Below, in pieces: positions 17,432-25,884 of a stretch of 64,000 bases of DNA. Source of the DNA: Roseimaritima ulvae (GTDB lineage: Bacteria > Planctomycetota > Planctomycetia > Pirellulales > Pirellulaceae). Position numbers and translations under genes: made by a program. Each line of letters starts with the position of its first letter. Position 1 is the first letter of the stretch. The stretch covers positions 744,001 to 808,000 of the forward strand of contig NZ_CP042914.1 in the NCBI RefSeq assembly GCF_008065135.1, given 5' to 3'. The notes beneath the pieces were generated by a model. It made no database searches and had not been told where the DNA came from. It saw nothing but the letters and a program-made list of their open reading frames with translations.

Positions 17432-18658
17432 ATGGGTTCTATGCACCCTTGCGAGCCTGCTTTTGCTGCCCTGGTTTGTGAACTGACCGGGGTCGGCCGC
17501 GGTGGGGTGGCGACCGTCGCGGTGTGGGGCCAAAACGCCCTCTGGCAGCGTTACCTGCAACCGTTTTTCCGCCCCGCGCGGTCCGGTGCCCTGCCCCGCC
17601 CCGGAGACATCCTGTACGGCACCTGGCACGCCGCGGGCCGTGAACAGGCGGCCGGTGAGAGCGTGGTGGTGACGGCGATCGACTCCCAACACATCCAAGT
17701 CCACTGCCACGGTGGGCGGGCCGCCGTCGAATCGATCATGGCCGATATCGGCTCAACCGGAGCAGGACGCTGTGAGTGGCCGCAGTGGTTGGCCGCCAGC
17801 GGGTGTTGTCCTTTGGAAATCGAAGCTCGACAAGTGCTGGCGACGACCGACACCCGCCGCACCGCCGCGATCGCTCTGGATCAGCTCCGCGGCGCCCTCC
17901 GCCGGGCCGCCGAGTCGTGGCTGCAAACCCTGCAAAGCGATGCTGCTCAGCTGCCTGCCGTGCAGCGGGCCGTCGCCGACGTGCTGCGTTGGACTCGGTT
18001 GGGAAAGCACCTGGGCCGACCCTGGCAAATCGTATTAGCGGGCGCCCCGAATGTGGGCAAAAGCAGCTTGCTGAATGCCCTCCTTGGATACCGCCGAGCG
18101 ATCACTTTCGACCAACCCGGTACGACTCGCGATGTCGTTTCGGCCGATACCGTGCTGGACGGTTGGTCGGTTTCGCTGGCCGACACCGCCGGCCTTCGCG
18201 ATGCCGGCGACAGCATCGAAAACCAGGGCGTGCAACGCGCCCGGGCCTCGATCGATGAAGCGGATTTGGTGCTGTGGGTGCATGACGCGGCCGACCCCGC
18301 CAAAGCGATCCCTGATCCGGCCGGGCGGACGGACTGCTTGATCGTAGACAACAAAATCGATCTGGTACCCGATTTCTCCGCCGCCGCCAATCGGCCCTAC
18401 GAAGCCGTCGCGGTCTCGGCCACCAGCGGACAAGGCATGGCAGAACTGATGCAGCGGATCGTGCAGACATTGGTCCCCGAATTGCCGCCGGCTGGGCAAG
18501 CCATTGCGATTACCGATCGCCAAGCAGAATGCCTGAACCGAGCCGTGCGAGCGGACACAGCCGCGTCGGCTTGCGCCGCCCTCGAGCAACTGCTCGCCGG
18601 CCGCAGCGAAGACGCTTGGCTGCCGCCCCCGCCAACCAGTCCCTGCGAGACGTCATGA
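17432..18658 (+). CDS. MnmE (TrmE)-like GTPase lacking the C-terminal cysteine motif
   Basis: 408 residues. The order is a divergent TrmE N-terminal (tetrahydrofolate-binding type) domain, a helical region, and an inserted G domain. All five G motifs are present: GAPNVGKSS near 204, TTRDV near 230, DTAGLRDAGDSIENQG near 250, NKID near 306 and SATSGQG near 329. MnmE with MnmG modifies the wobble uridine of certain tRNAs. Canonical MnmE is about 450 residues and ends in FC(I/V)GK, whose Cys is important. This protein ends AWLPPPPTSPCETS and lacks that motif. It is either a specialised paralogue or a truncated orthologue. The next gene overlaps by ATGA. Confidence 0.8.
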   Translation: MGSMHPCEPAFAALVCELTGVGRGGVATVAVWGQNALWQRYLQPFFRPARSGALPRPGDILYGTWHAAGREQAAGESVVVTAIDSQHIQVHCHGGRAAVESIMADIGSTGAGRCEWPQWLAASGCCPLEIEARQVLATTDTRRTAAIALDQLRGALRRAAESWLQTLQSDAAQLPAVQRAVADVLRWTRLGKHLGRPWQIVLAGAPNVGKSSLLNALLGYRRAITFDQPGTTRDVVSADTVLDGWSVSLADTAGLRDAGDSIENQGVQRARASIDEADLVLWVHDAADPAKAIPDPAGRTDCLIVDNKIDLVPDFSAAANRPYEAVAVSATSGQGMAELMQRIVQTLVPELPPAGQAIAITDRQAECLNRAVRADTAASACAALEQLLAGRSEDAWLPPPPTSPCETS

Positions 18659-19371
18659 TCGTGCGTCCGCTCTACGCCGCCACGATGTTGCTGGCGATTG
18701 TGGCTGGAGTGGTGATTCTGCGGTTGCGGCAGCGTTCGCTGGGGCTGACGACCGAGCAGCGTTGGATGCTGGGCTTGGGCGCGTTTTGTGGGGGCATGAT
18801 CGGGGCCAAGCTGCCGTTCTTGATCGTCGATGGCTGGCAACAGGGCTGGTCGGCTTCGCTGTGGTTAGCCGATGGCAAAACCATCTTGGCGGGAATTGTT
18901 GGGGCTTATTTCGGAGTCGAATTCGCCAAGTGGACGGGCCGGATTGATATCAAAACCGGCGACTCCTTTGCCGTTCCCGCCGCGGTTGCCGTGGGCATCG
19001 GCCGCATCGGCTGTTATCTGGGGGGCTGCTGTTACGGGGCCGCGACCACGCTGCCCTGGGGCCAAGTCTTTCCAGGTTCCGGCGACCTGCAACCGCGGCA
19101 TCCGACGCAGCTGTACGAAGCCGGCTTCCATTTGACCTGTGCCTTGTTGCTGTGGGGGCTCGATCGCGGCGGCTGGTTGCGGCACCAGCATATGAAGCTG
19201 TATTTGCTGTGCTATTTGGGCTACCGCTTCGTGACCGAATTCATTCGCCCCGAACCTCAGGTGCTAGCAGGCCTCACCCTGTATCAGCTAGCAACGATCC
19301 CTCTGGCGTTGTTATTTGGGGTGCTGTGGTGGCGTGATAGCAAACCGGCGCCGATTCGTCTTCCTGAATAA
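18655..19371 (+). CDS. lgt: Lgt-like prolipoprotein diacylglyceryl transferase
   Basis: A 238-residue membrane protein with about seven hydrophobic segments. The core reads VGIGRIGCYLGGCCYG, then LPWGQVFP, RHPTQLYEAGF and GYRFVTEFIRPEPQ, which is the Lgt family order. Lgt attaches diacylglycerol to the lipobox cysteine of preprolipoproteins. The usual GNFxNGE signature is replaced by GCYLGGCC, a variant seen in many Lgt-family homologues, so the exact donor and acceptor are less certain. It starts at an ATG overlapping the GTPase stop. Confidence 0.75.
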   Translation: MIVRPLYAATMLLAIVAGVVILRLRQRSLGLTTEQRWMLGLGAFCGGMIGAKLPFLIVDGWQQGWSASLWLADGKTILAGIVGAYFGVEFAKWTGRIDIKTGDSFAVPAAVAVGIGRIGCYLGGCCYGAATTLPWGQVFPGSGDLQPRHPTQLYEAGFHLTCALLLWGLDRGGWLRHQHMKLYLLCYLGYRFVTEFIRPEPQVLAGLTLYQLATIPLALLFGVLWWRDSKPAPIRLPE

Positions 19372-19443
19372 GCCGCGGTTCGCTAAAACCGGGATCACGC
19401 CCTACTTGGTTCTGTTTCCCAGCCGCTTATTCCTTCGCTCATC

Positions 19444-21441
19444 ATGCAAGACTTTCGACGCGTTCTCCGCTTGGTCGCCAAACGCCGCTGGACGCTCGCC
19501 GGATGTTTGGGAACGTCGTTGTTTGTCGCCATGCTGTGGGGGCTGAACATCGGGGCCTTGTATCCGATGGTGGAAATCGTCTTCAAAGGCGATGGCGTGC
19601 CGGGGTATGTGGAGCAGGAACTGGTCAACAGCCGCGAGCGAATTGCCGAGTGCGAACAGGAAATTGCGGCCCTGAACGAACGGCTCGAAGACAAGCCCGC
19701 GATCGAACAACGCAATCGACTGGAGGTCAGCCGCGACCTCGCGATCGCTCGCCGCAAAGCTTACGAACAAACGGTTGCATCGCTGGTTCGTTTTCAGCCC
19801 TACGCCCAGTATTTACCTGAGACCGCGTTTGGCACGCTGGGGTTGATGATCAGTTTATTGATCGTCGGCACGCTGCTGAAACTGGTGGCCCTGGGCGTGA
19901 ACATGATGCTGGTTCAGGACCTGGCGATGCGAGCGGCCAACGACGTTCGCTCGTTGTTTTTTCGCAAAGCGTTACGGTTGGACCTGGATGAATTTGGCGA
20001 GACGGGTTCGGCCGGTTTGACCAGTCGGTTGACCAACGACATCGGGCATTTGAACGGCGGCGTGACCGTGTTGCTGGGCCGGTTGGTACGGGAACCGCTG
20101 AAGATGATCGTCTGTTTCAGCGGAGCCGCATGGGTTTGCCCGCGGCTGTTGTTGTTGGTGATGGTGGTGACGCCGCTGATGGTCTTGGTGATGCACGCGC
20201 TGAGCCGCAGTATTCGCCGAGCCAGCCGCCGCGTGATGGACGAAATGACTCAGTTGTACGGAACCCTGAACGACGCCTTTTCAGGAATCCGAGTGATCAA
20301 AGCGTACAATACGCAGGCCTTCGAACGAGCTCGGTTTGAACGCAGCGTGCAGGCCTACTACGGCCGTTCGATGAAGATGGCGTTGTACAACACCTTGGCC
20401 CGTTCGGTTTCCGAACTTCTCGGGCTGGGCATGGTTTGTATGGCGATTCTGGCGGGCGGTTATTTGGTGATCAATCGCCAGACGGAACTGCTGGGACTGC
20501 ACATGAGCGACAAGCCGCTCGATCCCGGTGCGATGTTGATGTTCTTTGGGTTCCTGATCGGCGCCTCGGATCCGGCACGCAAGCTGTCGGATGTGTGGAG
20601 CAGTTTGCAGCGCGGCATCGCGGCGGCGACGCGGGTTTATGAAGTGATCGATCGTCCGGTGCGAGTGACCGAACCGGTGCGTCCTCAGTCGACCGCTCGT
20701 CCGCACCAAAAAATCGTGTTCTCAAACGTCTCGTTCCGCTATCCCAGTGGGCCGCCGGTGCTCAACGGCATCGATTTGGAAGTTCCTCACGGCCAGACAT
20801 TGGCGGTGGTCGGTCCCAATGGATCGGGCAAAAGTACGCTGATCAGTTTGCTGTGCCGGTTCGACGATCCGCAAGCCGGTGAAGTTCGCTTGGACGACGT
20901 CTGTTTGACCAAAATGTCGCTGCGGAACCTGCGCCGTCGGATTGGCTTGGTCACCCAGCGCACCGTGCTGTTTGACGATACGATTCTGAACAATATTCGT
21001 TACGGCATGCCGCGGGTCTCGCGCGAGGAGGTCATCGAAGCGGCCAAGCGAGCATATGCGGATGATTTTATTCGCGAAAAAACCGAGCACGGCTACGACA
21101 CCCTGTTGGGCCAGTCCGGGGTTCGGTTGAGCGGGGGGCAGATGCAACGACTGGCTCTGGCGCGCGCGTTTTTACGCAATCCCGATATCCTGATTTTGGA
21201 CGAAGCGACCAGTCAGATTGATATGGAAAGTGAAGCCCTGATTCACAACGCGCTGAGGCAATTCCTGGTCGGCCGCACCGGGATCATGATCACCCATCGC
21301 CCCTCGACGCTAGCGTTGGCGGACAAAATAGCGGTCTTGGAAGCGGGCCAATTAACCGATCTTGGCGATCACAATGCGTTGTTGCTGCGTAATAGCTTCT
21401 ATGGCAGTCTGTGCGGCAGCGAAGCCGCCGAAGCGGCGTAA
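19444..21441 (+). CDS. ABC exporter, fused permease-ATPase (MsbA/lipid-flippase type)
   Basis: 665 residues. The N-terminal ABC type-1 transmembrane domain is unusual in having a coiled-coil insert (about residues 55-115, EQELVNSRERIAECEQEIAA) between the first two membrane segments. It should project to the periplasmic side. The nucleotide-binding domain has Walker A GPNGSGKST near 457, signature LSGGQMQRLALARA near 561, Walker B ILILDEATSQID near 581 and the H-loop ITHRPST. It probably works as a homodimer exporting a lipid or hydrophobic substrate. The substrate is unknown. Confidence 0.88.
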   Translation: MQDFRRVLRLVAKRRWTLAGCLGTSLFVAMLWGLNIGALYPMVEIVFKGDGVPGYVEQELVNSRERIAECEQEIAALNERLEDKPAIEQRNRLEVSRDLAIARRKAYEQTVASLVRFQPYAQYLPETAFGTLGLMISLLIVGTLLKLVALGVNMMLVQDLAMRAANDVRSLFFRKALRLDLDEFGETGSAGLTSRLTNDIGHLNGGVTVLLGRLVREPLKMIVCFSGAAWVCPRLLLLVMVVTPLMVLVMHALSRSIRRASRRVMDEMTQLYGTLNDAFSGIRVIKAYNTQAFERARFERSVQAYYGRSMKMALYNTLARSVSELLGLGMVCMAILAGGYLVINRQTELLGLHMSDKPLDPGAMLMFFGFLIGASDPARKLSDVWSSLQRGIAAATRVYEVIDRPVRVTEPVRPQSTARPHQKIVFSNVSFRYPSGPPVLNGIDLEVPHGQTLAVVGPNGSGKSTLISLLCRFDDPQAGEVRLDDVCLTKMSLRNLRRRIGLVTQRTVLFDDTILNNIRYGMPRVSREEVIEAAKRAYADDFIREKTEHGYDTLLGQSGVRLSGGQMQRLALARAFLRNPDILILDEATSQIDMESEALIHNALRQFLVGRTGIMITHRPSTLALADKIAVLEAGQLTDLGDHNALLLRNSFYGSLCGSEAAEAA

Positions 21442-21481
21442 TCGCGGTTTCCCCCGGCGGGAAGCCTAGGCTACGTGGAAC

Positions 21482-21544
21482 GTAGCGACGCTCGGCAGAG
21501 CGTGGGGATTGGGCAGCTCCCACCGTCTGGCGACGGTAGCTACG
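21482..21544. repeat. Paired GTAG hairpins
   Basis: Copy one (21482-21504) has the CGCTC/GAGCG stem. The inverted copy (21520-21544) has the CCGTC/GACGG stem. They are separated by about 15 bp and lie 40 bp after the ABC exporter gene. Confidence 0.85.
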
Positions 21545-21646
21545 GCGCTACACTGCGCATTCATTTTCCCGAAAAATCTTGGCGGGGTATGGCGGACAAT
21601 GGCCATTTTCCAAGTAACCCCCAGATTGAAAGGATGGAATTTAGAT

Positions 21647-21850
21647 ATGGTTGCGTTTCCGCAAGCGAACCCGGATGACGATGCGATGGTAGACCCTACC
21701 CCGCAAGAAATCCGCGAACGATCCCGAGCGATACGGCAACGTTGGAGCGAACGGACCCGCAAACGCCGCCGTGTGCTGACCCGCGACCCCAACGCTTGGT
21801 CGGTACCCATGATCCCGGTCGACGACATCGCCGCCGCCCTCACCCCGTAG
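21647..21850 (+). CDS. Small basic protein of unknown function
   Basis: 67 residues: a short acidic lead (FPQANPDDDAMVDPTPQEI), a highly basic helix (RERSRAIRQRWSERTRKRRR), then a tail (WSVPMIPVDDIAAAL). The 'TPQEI..R...I...WS...R..R' pattern resembles a small protein family I associate with planctomycetes, of unknown role. It could bind nucleic acid, but that is a guess from charge only. In-frame ATGs exist upstream (21599), but that stretch reads through repeat-like sequence. AAAGGA precedes this start by 11 bases. Confidence 0.55.
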   Translation: MVAFPQANPDDDAMVDPTPQEIRERSRAIRQRWSERTRKRRRVLTRDPNAWSVPMIPVDDIAAALTP

Positions 21851-21856
21851 CCCCCT

Positions 21857-21927
21857 CGTAGCCGAAGTCGCCAGGCTTTGGACCCCACACTCCCCCGCCC
21901 CCCGTAGCCGAAGTCGCCAGACTTTGG
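21857..21927. repeat. Two direct GTAG hairpins (AAGTC stem)
   Basis: Copies at about 21857-21880 and 21904-21927 both read GTAGCCGAAGTCGCCAG followed by GCTTTGG or ACTTTGG. The first has a compensated G-T pair. They are in the same orientation, 47 bp apart. Confidence 0.85.
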
Positions 21928-22014
21928 ACACTCCACTCTGGTAGCTCGAACTGCTACGGCCAGTACAATCGATCGGGTCTCTGTTTCGTTGAACCCGTCA
22001 TTGGTTGGCTTGCC

Positions 22015-23976
22015 ATGCAGATCCGCCCCGCTACCGTCTGGTCATGTCCCCTCCTGCTAGCCGCCGCGACGCTGTTCGTTTGGGGTGGGCTGTTCGTGCC
22101 GGCAGTCACTGCCGCTGACAAGGCGAACGCCAAGGCAGCTCCGCCCAACATCGTCTACATCATGGCCGACGAGCTGGGGTACTACGAACTGTCCTGCATG
22201 GGCAATCCCCATATTCAGACTCCCCACATCGATCGGATGGCCAAGCAGGGTGTTCGGTTCACCCAGGCGTTGGCCGGGTCGTCGGTCTGTGCACCCACGC
22301 GGGGGTGTTTGATGACGGGCAAGCACAGTGGTCACACTTCGGTGCGTTCCAACGGTGGCGGGACGCCGCTGCGAGCCGGCGAGGAAACGATCGCTTCGAT
22401 GTTGAAGCCGGCCGGATACGCGACGGGCGGGTTTGGCAAGTGGGGCTGCGGCGGACGTGGTTCGACGGGCGTGCCGGAAGAGCATGGTTTCGATGTGTTT
22501 CTCGGCTACTACGATCAGGTCCACGCGCACTCGTATTATCCGCCTTACATCGTTCGCAACAGCGAGGAAGTGCCGTTGGCGGGCAACAAGGGAGGCAGCG
22601 ACGGCGATACCTATTCGCATTACGTGATCGTCGACGCCGCGCACGACTTCATTCGCGAGCACCGCGATCAACCGTTCTTCTGCTACATGCCGATCACGCC
22701 GCCGCATGGAATTTTTGACATTCCCGACAGCGATCCGGCTTGGCAGATCTACAAAGACAAAGACTGGCCGGAGCAAGCCAAGCGATACGCGGCCATGGTC
22801 TCGATGGTCGACCGTCAGGTGGGCGAGACGCTGGAGTTGCTCCGCAGCTTGGAGCTGGACGACAACACGATTGTGTTTTTCTGCGGCGACAATGGCGGCG
22901 CCGATTATTTTTCCAGCAAAGAATATCCACGCGGCTTTCACGGTGCCAACGTGCATCCGGAAACCGGTGTCGAGTTTCGCGGCAAGAAAGGCAATCTGTA
23001 CGAAGGTGGTTTGCGGATTCCAATGATCGTTCGCTGGCCCGGGCACATTGCGGCGGGTCGAGTCAGCGACCTGCTGTGGTACTTCCCCGACGTGATGCCC
23101 ACGGTCGCGGAGCTGGCGGCCGTCAAGGTTCCCAGCGACCTGGATGGGATGTCGATCGTTCCCGAACTGCTGGGCGCCGAGACGGCCGGTCGAGCTCAAC
23201 CGCAGCACGATTTTCTGTATTGGGAATTGGGTCAGCAGATCGCCGTTCGTCAGGGCGATTGGAAAGCCATTCAGCCGGGCAAAGGCAAGCCGTGGGAGCT
23301 GTACGATTTGGCCACGGACGTCAGCGAAACCAAGGATTTGGCCAAGCAGCAGCCGCAGCGTTTAGCCGCTATGCAGCAATTGGCCGCCGCGGCTCACGAG
23401 CCGGTCGAGGAAGGCACGTTTCATAATCGCGAAATCCACGAAAAGGATCGTTTGGCCAAGTACGGTGGTCGTCGGCCGGCGCCACGCAAGCGTGGCAAGC
23501 CGCTGAAGATCGACATCCCGGCGGCTGGTTTGGTCCCGACAGATCAGCTGAAGGTCGCCGCGTTTAGCAGCCAGAACGCGTCCAACGGCAAGCTGGCAAG
23601 CAACGCCATTGACGGCGATGCCAATACGGTTTGGCATTCGCGGTTTACGCCGGCTCCGGTTCCCGCACCGCACTCGTTGGTGATCGACCTGGGAGCGACC
23701 TATGAAGTCTCGGCCCTGTGGTATGTCGCTCGTCAAGACGGGGGCTGGAACGGGACGGTCGCCGACGTGCAAGTGTCCGTGGGCGACGATGTGAAAGATT
23801 GGGGCGATGCCAAGCCCGTGAAGGTAACGTTAGAAAAGACACGCCAACCACAGGCGATTAAGTTGCCCGCGACGCGTGGTCGATACGTCCGCATCGAAGC
23901 GTTGAGCGAAGTCAACGGCGGCCCCTGGGCCAGCGCCGCGGAAATCGCCGTGGAAGGCAGCAAGGGGAACGAATAA
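22015..23976 (+). CDS. Secreted sulfatase with C-terminal discoidin (F5/8 type C) domain
   Basis: 653 residues with a signal peptide (about 1-34, ending PAVTAAD). The family N-terminus NIVYIMADELGYYELSCMG is followed by SSVCAPTRGCLMTGKHSGH. CAPTR is the C-x-P-x-R motif that is converted to formylglycine, so the enzyme should be active. GYATGGFGKWGCGG and FFCGDNGGADYF supply further active-site residues. Residues about 515-650 are a galactose-binding-like discoidin module (ASNAIDGDANTVWHSRF, SLVIDLGATYEVSALWYV, RGRYVRIEAL). It probably desulfates polysaccharide in the periplasm or outside the cell while held to the glycan by the discoidin domain. Confidence 0.92.
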   Translation: MQIRPATVWSCPLLLAAATLFVWGGLFVPAVTAADKANAKAAPPNIVYIMADELGYYELSCMGNPHIQTPHIDRMAKQGVRFTQALAGSSVCAPTRGCLMTGKHSGHTSVRSNGGGTPLRAGEETIASMLKPAGYATGGFGKWGCGGRGSTGVPEEHGFDVFLGYYDQVHAHSYYPPYIVRNSEEVPLAGNKGGSDGDTYSHYVIVDAAHDFIREHRDQPFFCYMPITPPHGIFDIPDSDPAWQIYKDKDWPEQAKRYAAMVSMVDRQVGETLELLRSLELDDNTIVFFCGDNGGADYFSSKEYPRGFHGANVHPETGVEFRGKKGNLYEGGLRIPMIVRWPGHIAAGRVSDLLWYFPDVMPTVAELAAVKVPSDLDGMSIVPELLGAETAGRAQPQHDFLYWELGQQIAVRQGDWKAIQPGKGKPWELYDLATDVSETKDLAKQQPQRLAAMQQLAAAAHEPVEEGTFHNREIHEKDRLAKYGGRRPAPRKRGKPLKIDIPAAGLVPTDQLKVAAFSSQNASNGKLASNAIDGDANTVWHSRFTPAPVPAPHSLVIDLGATYEVSALWYVARQDGGWNGTVADVQVSVGDDVKDWGDAKPVKVTLEKTRQPQAIKLPATRGRYVRIEALSEVNGGPWASAAEIAVEGSKGNE

Positions 23977-23997
23977 CTTTTAACGTTCAACTTTCCC

Positions 23998-24080
23998 GTA
24001 GCCGAACTCGCCAGAGTTTGGATGGGCTGCCCGGGACGATAGGCCACGATTCCTTTCGTAGCATGGGCCCCCGGCCCGTG
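23998..24080. repeat. Two GTAG hairpins of different stem class
   Basis: The copy at 23998-24022 has the AACTC/GAGTT stem with loop GCCA. The copy at 24058-24080 has CATGGGCC/GGCCCGTG with loop CCC. They lie after the sulfatase gene. Confidence 0.85.
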
Positions 24081-24125
24081 TGACCCATAGGGATTTTTAA
24101 TGACAGATTTCCACGGGCCAGGGGC

Positions 24126-24280
24126 CCAGGGCTGTAAGGGTGTCGTCAAACGTCGCTTTTCCCGGCTTTTGCAGGAAAGTCAAAAATCAAATTCTCAGAT
24201 GCATGGTTGTGTTTTACGAGAAAAGGCCGTTTTCATTGTGTTTCTTACCCTTACAGCCCTGGGCCAGGGGCCCATGCTAC
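24126..24280. repeat. Inverted-repeat unit between sulfatase and purU
   Basis: The 16 bases at 24126-24141 (CCAGGGCTGTAAGGGT) are the perfect reverse complement of 24247-24262. The right arm runs straight into a reversed GTAG hairpin ending GCCCATGCTAC at 24280. The 105-bp interior is A/T-rich and noncoding. Together with the preceding hairpins it fills the 316-bp gap. Confidence 0.75.
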
Positions 24281-24292
24281 GAAATCTCCCAC

Positions 24293-25153
24293 TTACTTCC
24301 GCGCGATCACGCGATGGAAGTGCAGCTGCACCTCTTGGTCCACCACCCGCCGCACGCCTTCGGCTAAGCAGATCGGTTCGTTTTCGGCTTCGCCTTGCGC
24401 GATGATCGACTTCAGCGGCGTGCCGGGATCGACCGAGAAGGTGCGTTGGTTGATGATCTGATTGCCGGCATCCAGTTCGGGAATGATGAAGTGGCAAGTG
24501 GCTCCGTAGGTCAGCATCCGCACGGCATAGGCATCGTGGTAGGGGCGAAACCCGGGGAAGCCGGGCAGCAGACCGTGGTGTAGGTTGATGATCCGGCCGC
24601 CGGCAAATTGCCAGCAAGTGCTGGCCGGCAGGACTCGCATGTAGCGGGCCAGGACCACGTAATCGATGTCGAACTCGTCCAGCACGTCCACCATCGCGGC
24701 GTCGTCGGCTTTGCCCTCGGCGTCGCCGATACAGCGAAACGGCACATCGAATTCAGCGGCCAACCCCGCCAGCTTCTTGCGATTGCTGATCATCACCGGC
24801 ACTTCGGCACGGATCTGTTCGTCGCGAACCGCTTGCAGCACGGCTCGCGGGGTGTGCGGCACATAGGTCCCGCAGACGGCCAGCCGGGGCAGGCCCTCGC
24901 GCGCCGCTGGGCTCCACACGCGGATCGCCAATTTGGTGTACTCGCCGATCTGCCGCATGGCGTCGACGATCGCGGCGTAACCGGTTTGCTGGGGATCAAA
25001 AACCGCGCGACACAGCATGGCAAACAGCTGCTCTTCGTCGTGGTCGTACATTTGGATTTCGGCAATCCGCGCCCCCTGGCCGGTCAGGTAGTGTATGATC
25101 GGATCGGCCAGCCCCGAGTTGTCCGGGCCCAAGGCGGTGATGACGACTTCCAT
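24293..25153 (-). CDS. purU: Formyltetrahydrofolate deformylase
   Basis: 286 residues. It hydrolyses 10-formyl-THF to THF and formate, balancing one-carbon pools. The N-terminal ACT domain (VVITALGPDNSGLADPI) is followed by the formyltransferase fold: MISNRKKLAGLAAEFDVPF, DYVVLARYMRVLP, then INLHHGLLPGFPGFRPYH with the catalytic His, and ELDAGNQIINQ with the catalytic Asp. Length and order match PurU. Between the N- and C-domains, GLPRLAVCGTYVPHTPRAVL diverges from the E. coli sequence. It is a monocistronic gene divergent from the YkgJ-type gene. Confidence 0.92.
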   Translation of the reverse strand: MEVVITALGPDNSGLADPIIHYLTGQGARIAEIQMYDHDEEQLFAMLCRAVFDPQQTGYAAIVDAMRQIGEYTKLAIRVWSPAAREGLPRLAVCGTYVPHTPRAVLQAVRDEQIRAEVPVMISNRKKLAGLAAEFDVPFRCIGDAEGKADDAAMVDVLDEFDIDYVVLARYMRVLPASTCWQFAGGRIINLHHGLLPGFPGFRPYHDAYAVRMLTYGATCHFIIPELDAGNQIINQRTFSVDPGTPLKSIIAQGEAENEPICLAEGVRRVVDQEVQLHFHRVIARK

Positions 25154-25246
25154 AGTGGATCAACCCTGTTCGATTACGGTAGGCTATGCTAGCCTGCAAG
25201 TGTATTTTGCATTGCATAACGTACCGGATGGGGAGCCCCCACGACA

Positions 25247-25687
25247 ATGACGACCGCACTACCGATCAAACCTCGCCGTTCGCAGGTTGCCGACGTGGCG
25301 AACCTGTGTGAGTACTGTACCGCCAAATGCTGCCGTTATTTCGCCCTGCCCATCGACGAGCCGGATTGCCGCAAAGATTTCGACTACATTCGCTGGTATC
25401 TGTTGCACGACCGGGCCAGCGTGTTCGTCGACGAAGGCGATTGGTATCTGTTGGTGCATACGACCTGCAAACACCTGCAAGATGATCATCGCTGTGGGAT
25501 CTACGAAACCCGGCCGCAAATCTGCCGCGACTACACCACCGACGGGTGCGAGTACGAAGATGACTGGGTGTATGAAAAGTACTTCGAAACGCCCGAGCAG
25601 ATCGCCGAATACTGTGACGCTCGATTTGGCCCCGAACCCGGACAAGGCGTGCGCAGTCGTAAACCAACCGGCCTGCCAATGGTCTAA
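25247..25687 (+). CDS. YkgJ-family cysteine cluster protein
   Basis: 146 residues of the UPF0153/CxxCxxCC family, thought to bind Fe or Zn. The pattern CEYCTAKCCRYFALPIDEPD, TTCKHLQDDHRCGIYETRP and CRDYTTDGCEYE carries the expected cysteines. The YETRPQICRDY segment is the family hallmark. Function is unknown. It starts 93 bp from purU on the opposite strand. Confidence 0.88.
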   Translation: MTTALPIKPRRSQVADVANLCEYCTAKCCRYFALPIDEPDCRKDFDYIRWYLLHDRASVFVDEGDWYLLVHTTCKHLQDDHRCGIYETRPQICRDYTTDGCEYEDDWVYEKYFETPEQIAEYCDARFGPEPGQGVRSRKPTGLPMV

Positions 25688-25730
25688 CCGCCGATACTCG
25701 CCCGCAAAGTAGCACGGCCCCGCGTTTCAA

Positions 25731-25834
25731 GTAGCATGGGCCCCCGGCCCGTGTGTTAAGTACCATGGGGCCCCGGCCCGTGTTCGCCAGCCCCCTCCGA
25801 CCAGTACAGTACACGGGCCAGGGGCCCATGCTAC
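25731..25834. repeat. Cluster of GTAG hairpins (GGGCC stem)
   Basis: Forward copies at 25731-25752 and 25760-25782 and a reverse copy at 25812-25834. All use the CATGGGCC/GGCCCGTG stem. The second has GTAC in place of GTAG. They occupy the gap upstream of hisS. Confidence 0.85.
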
Positions 25835-25884
25835 GGCCGAATCCTTCACTACCACTGTCACCACCCTCTATTACAACTCGCCAG

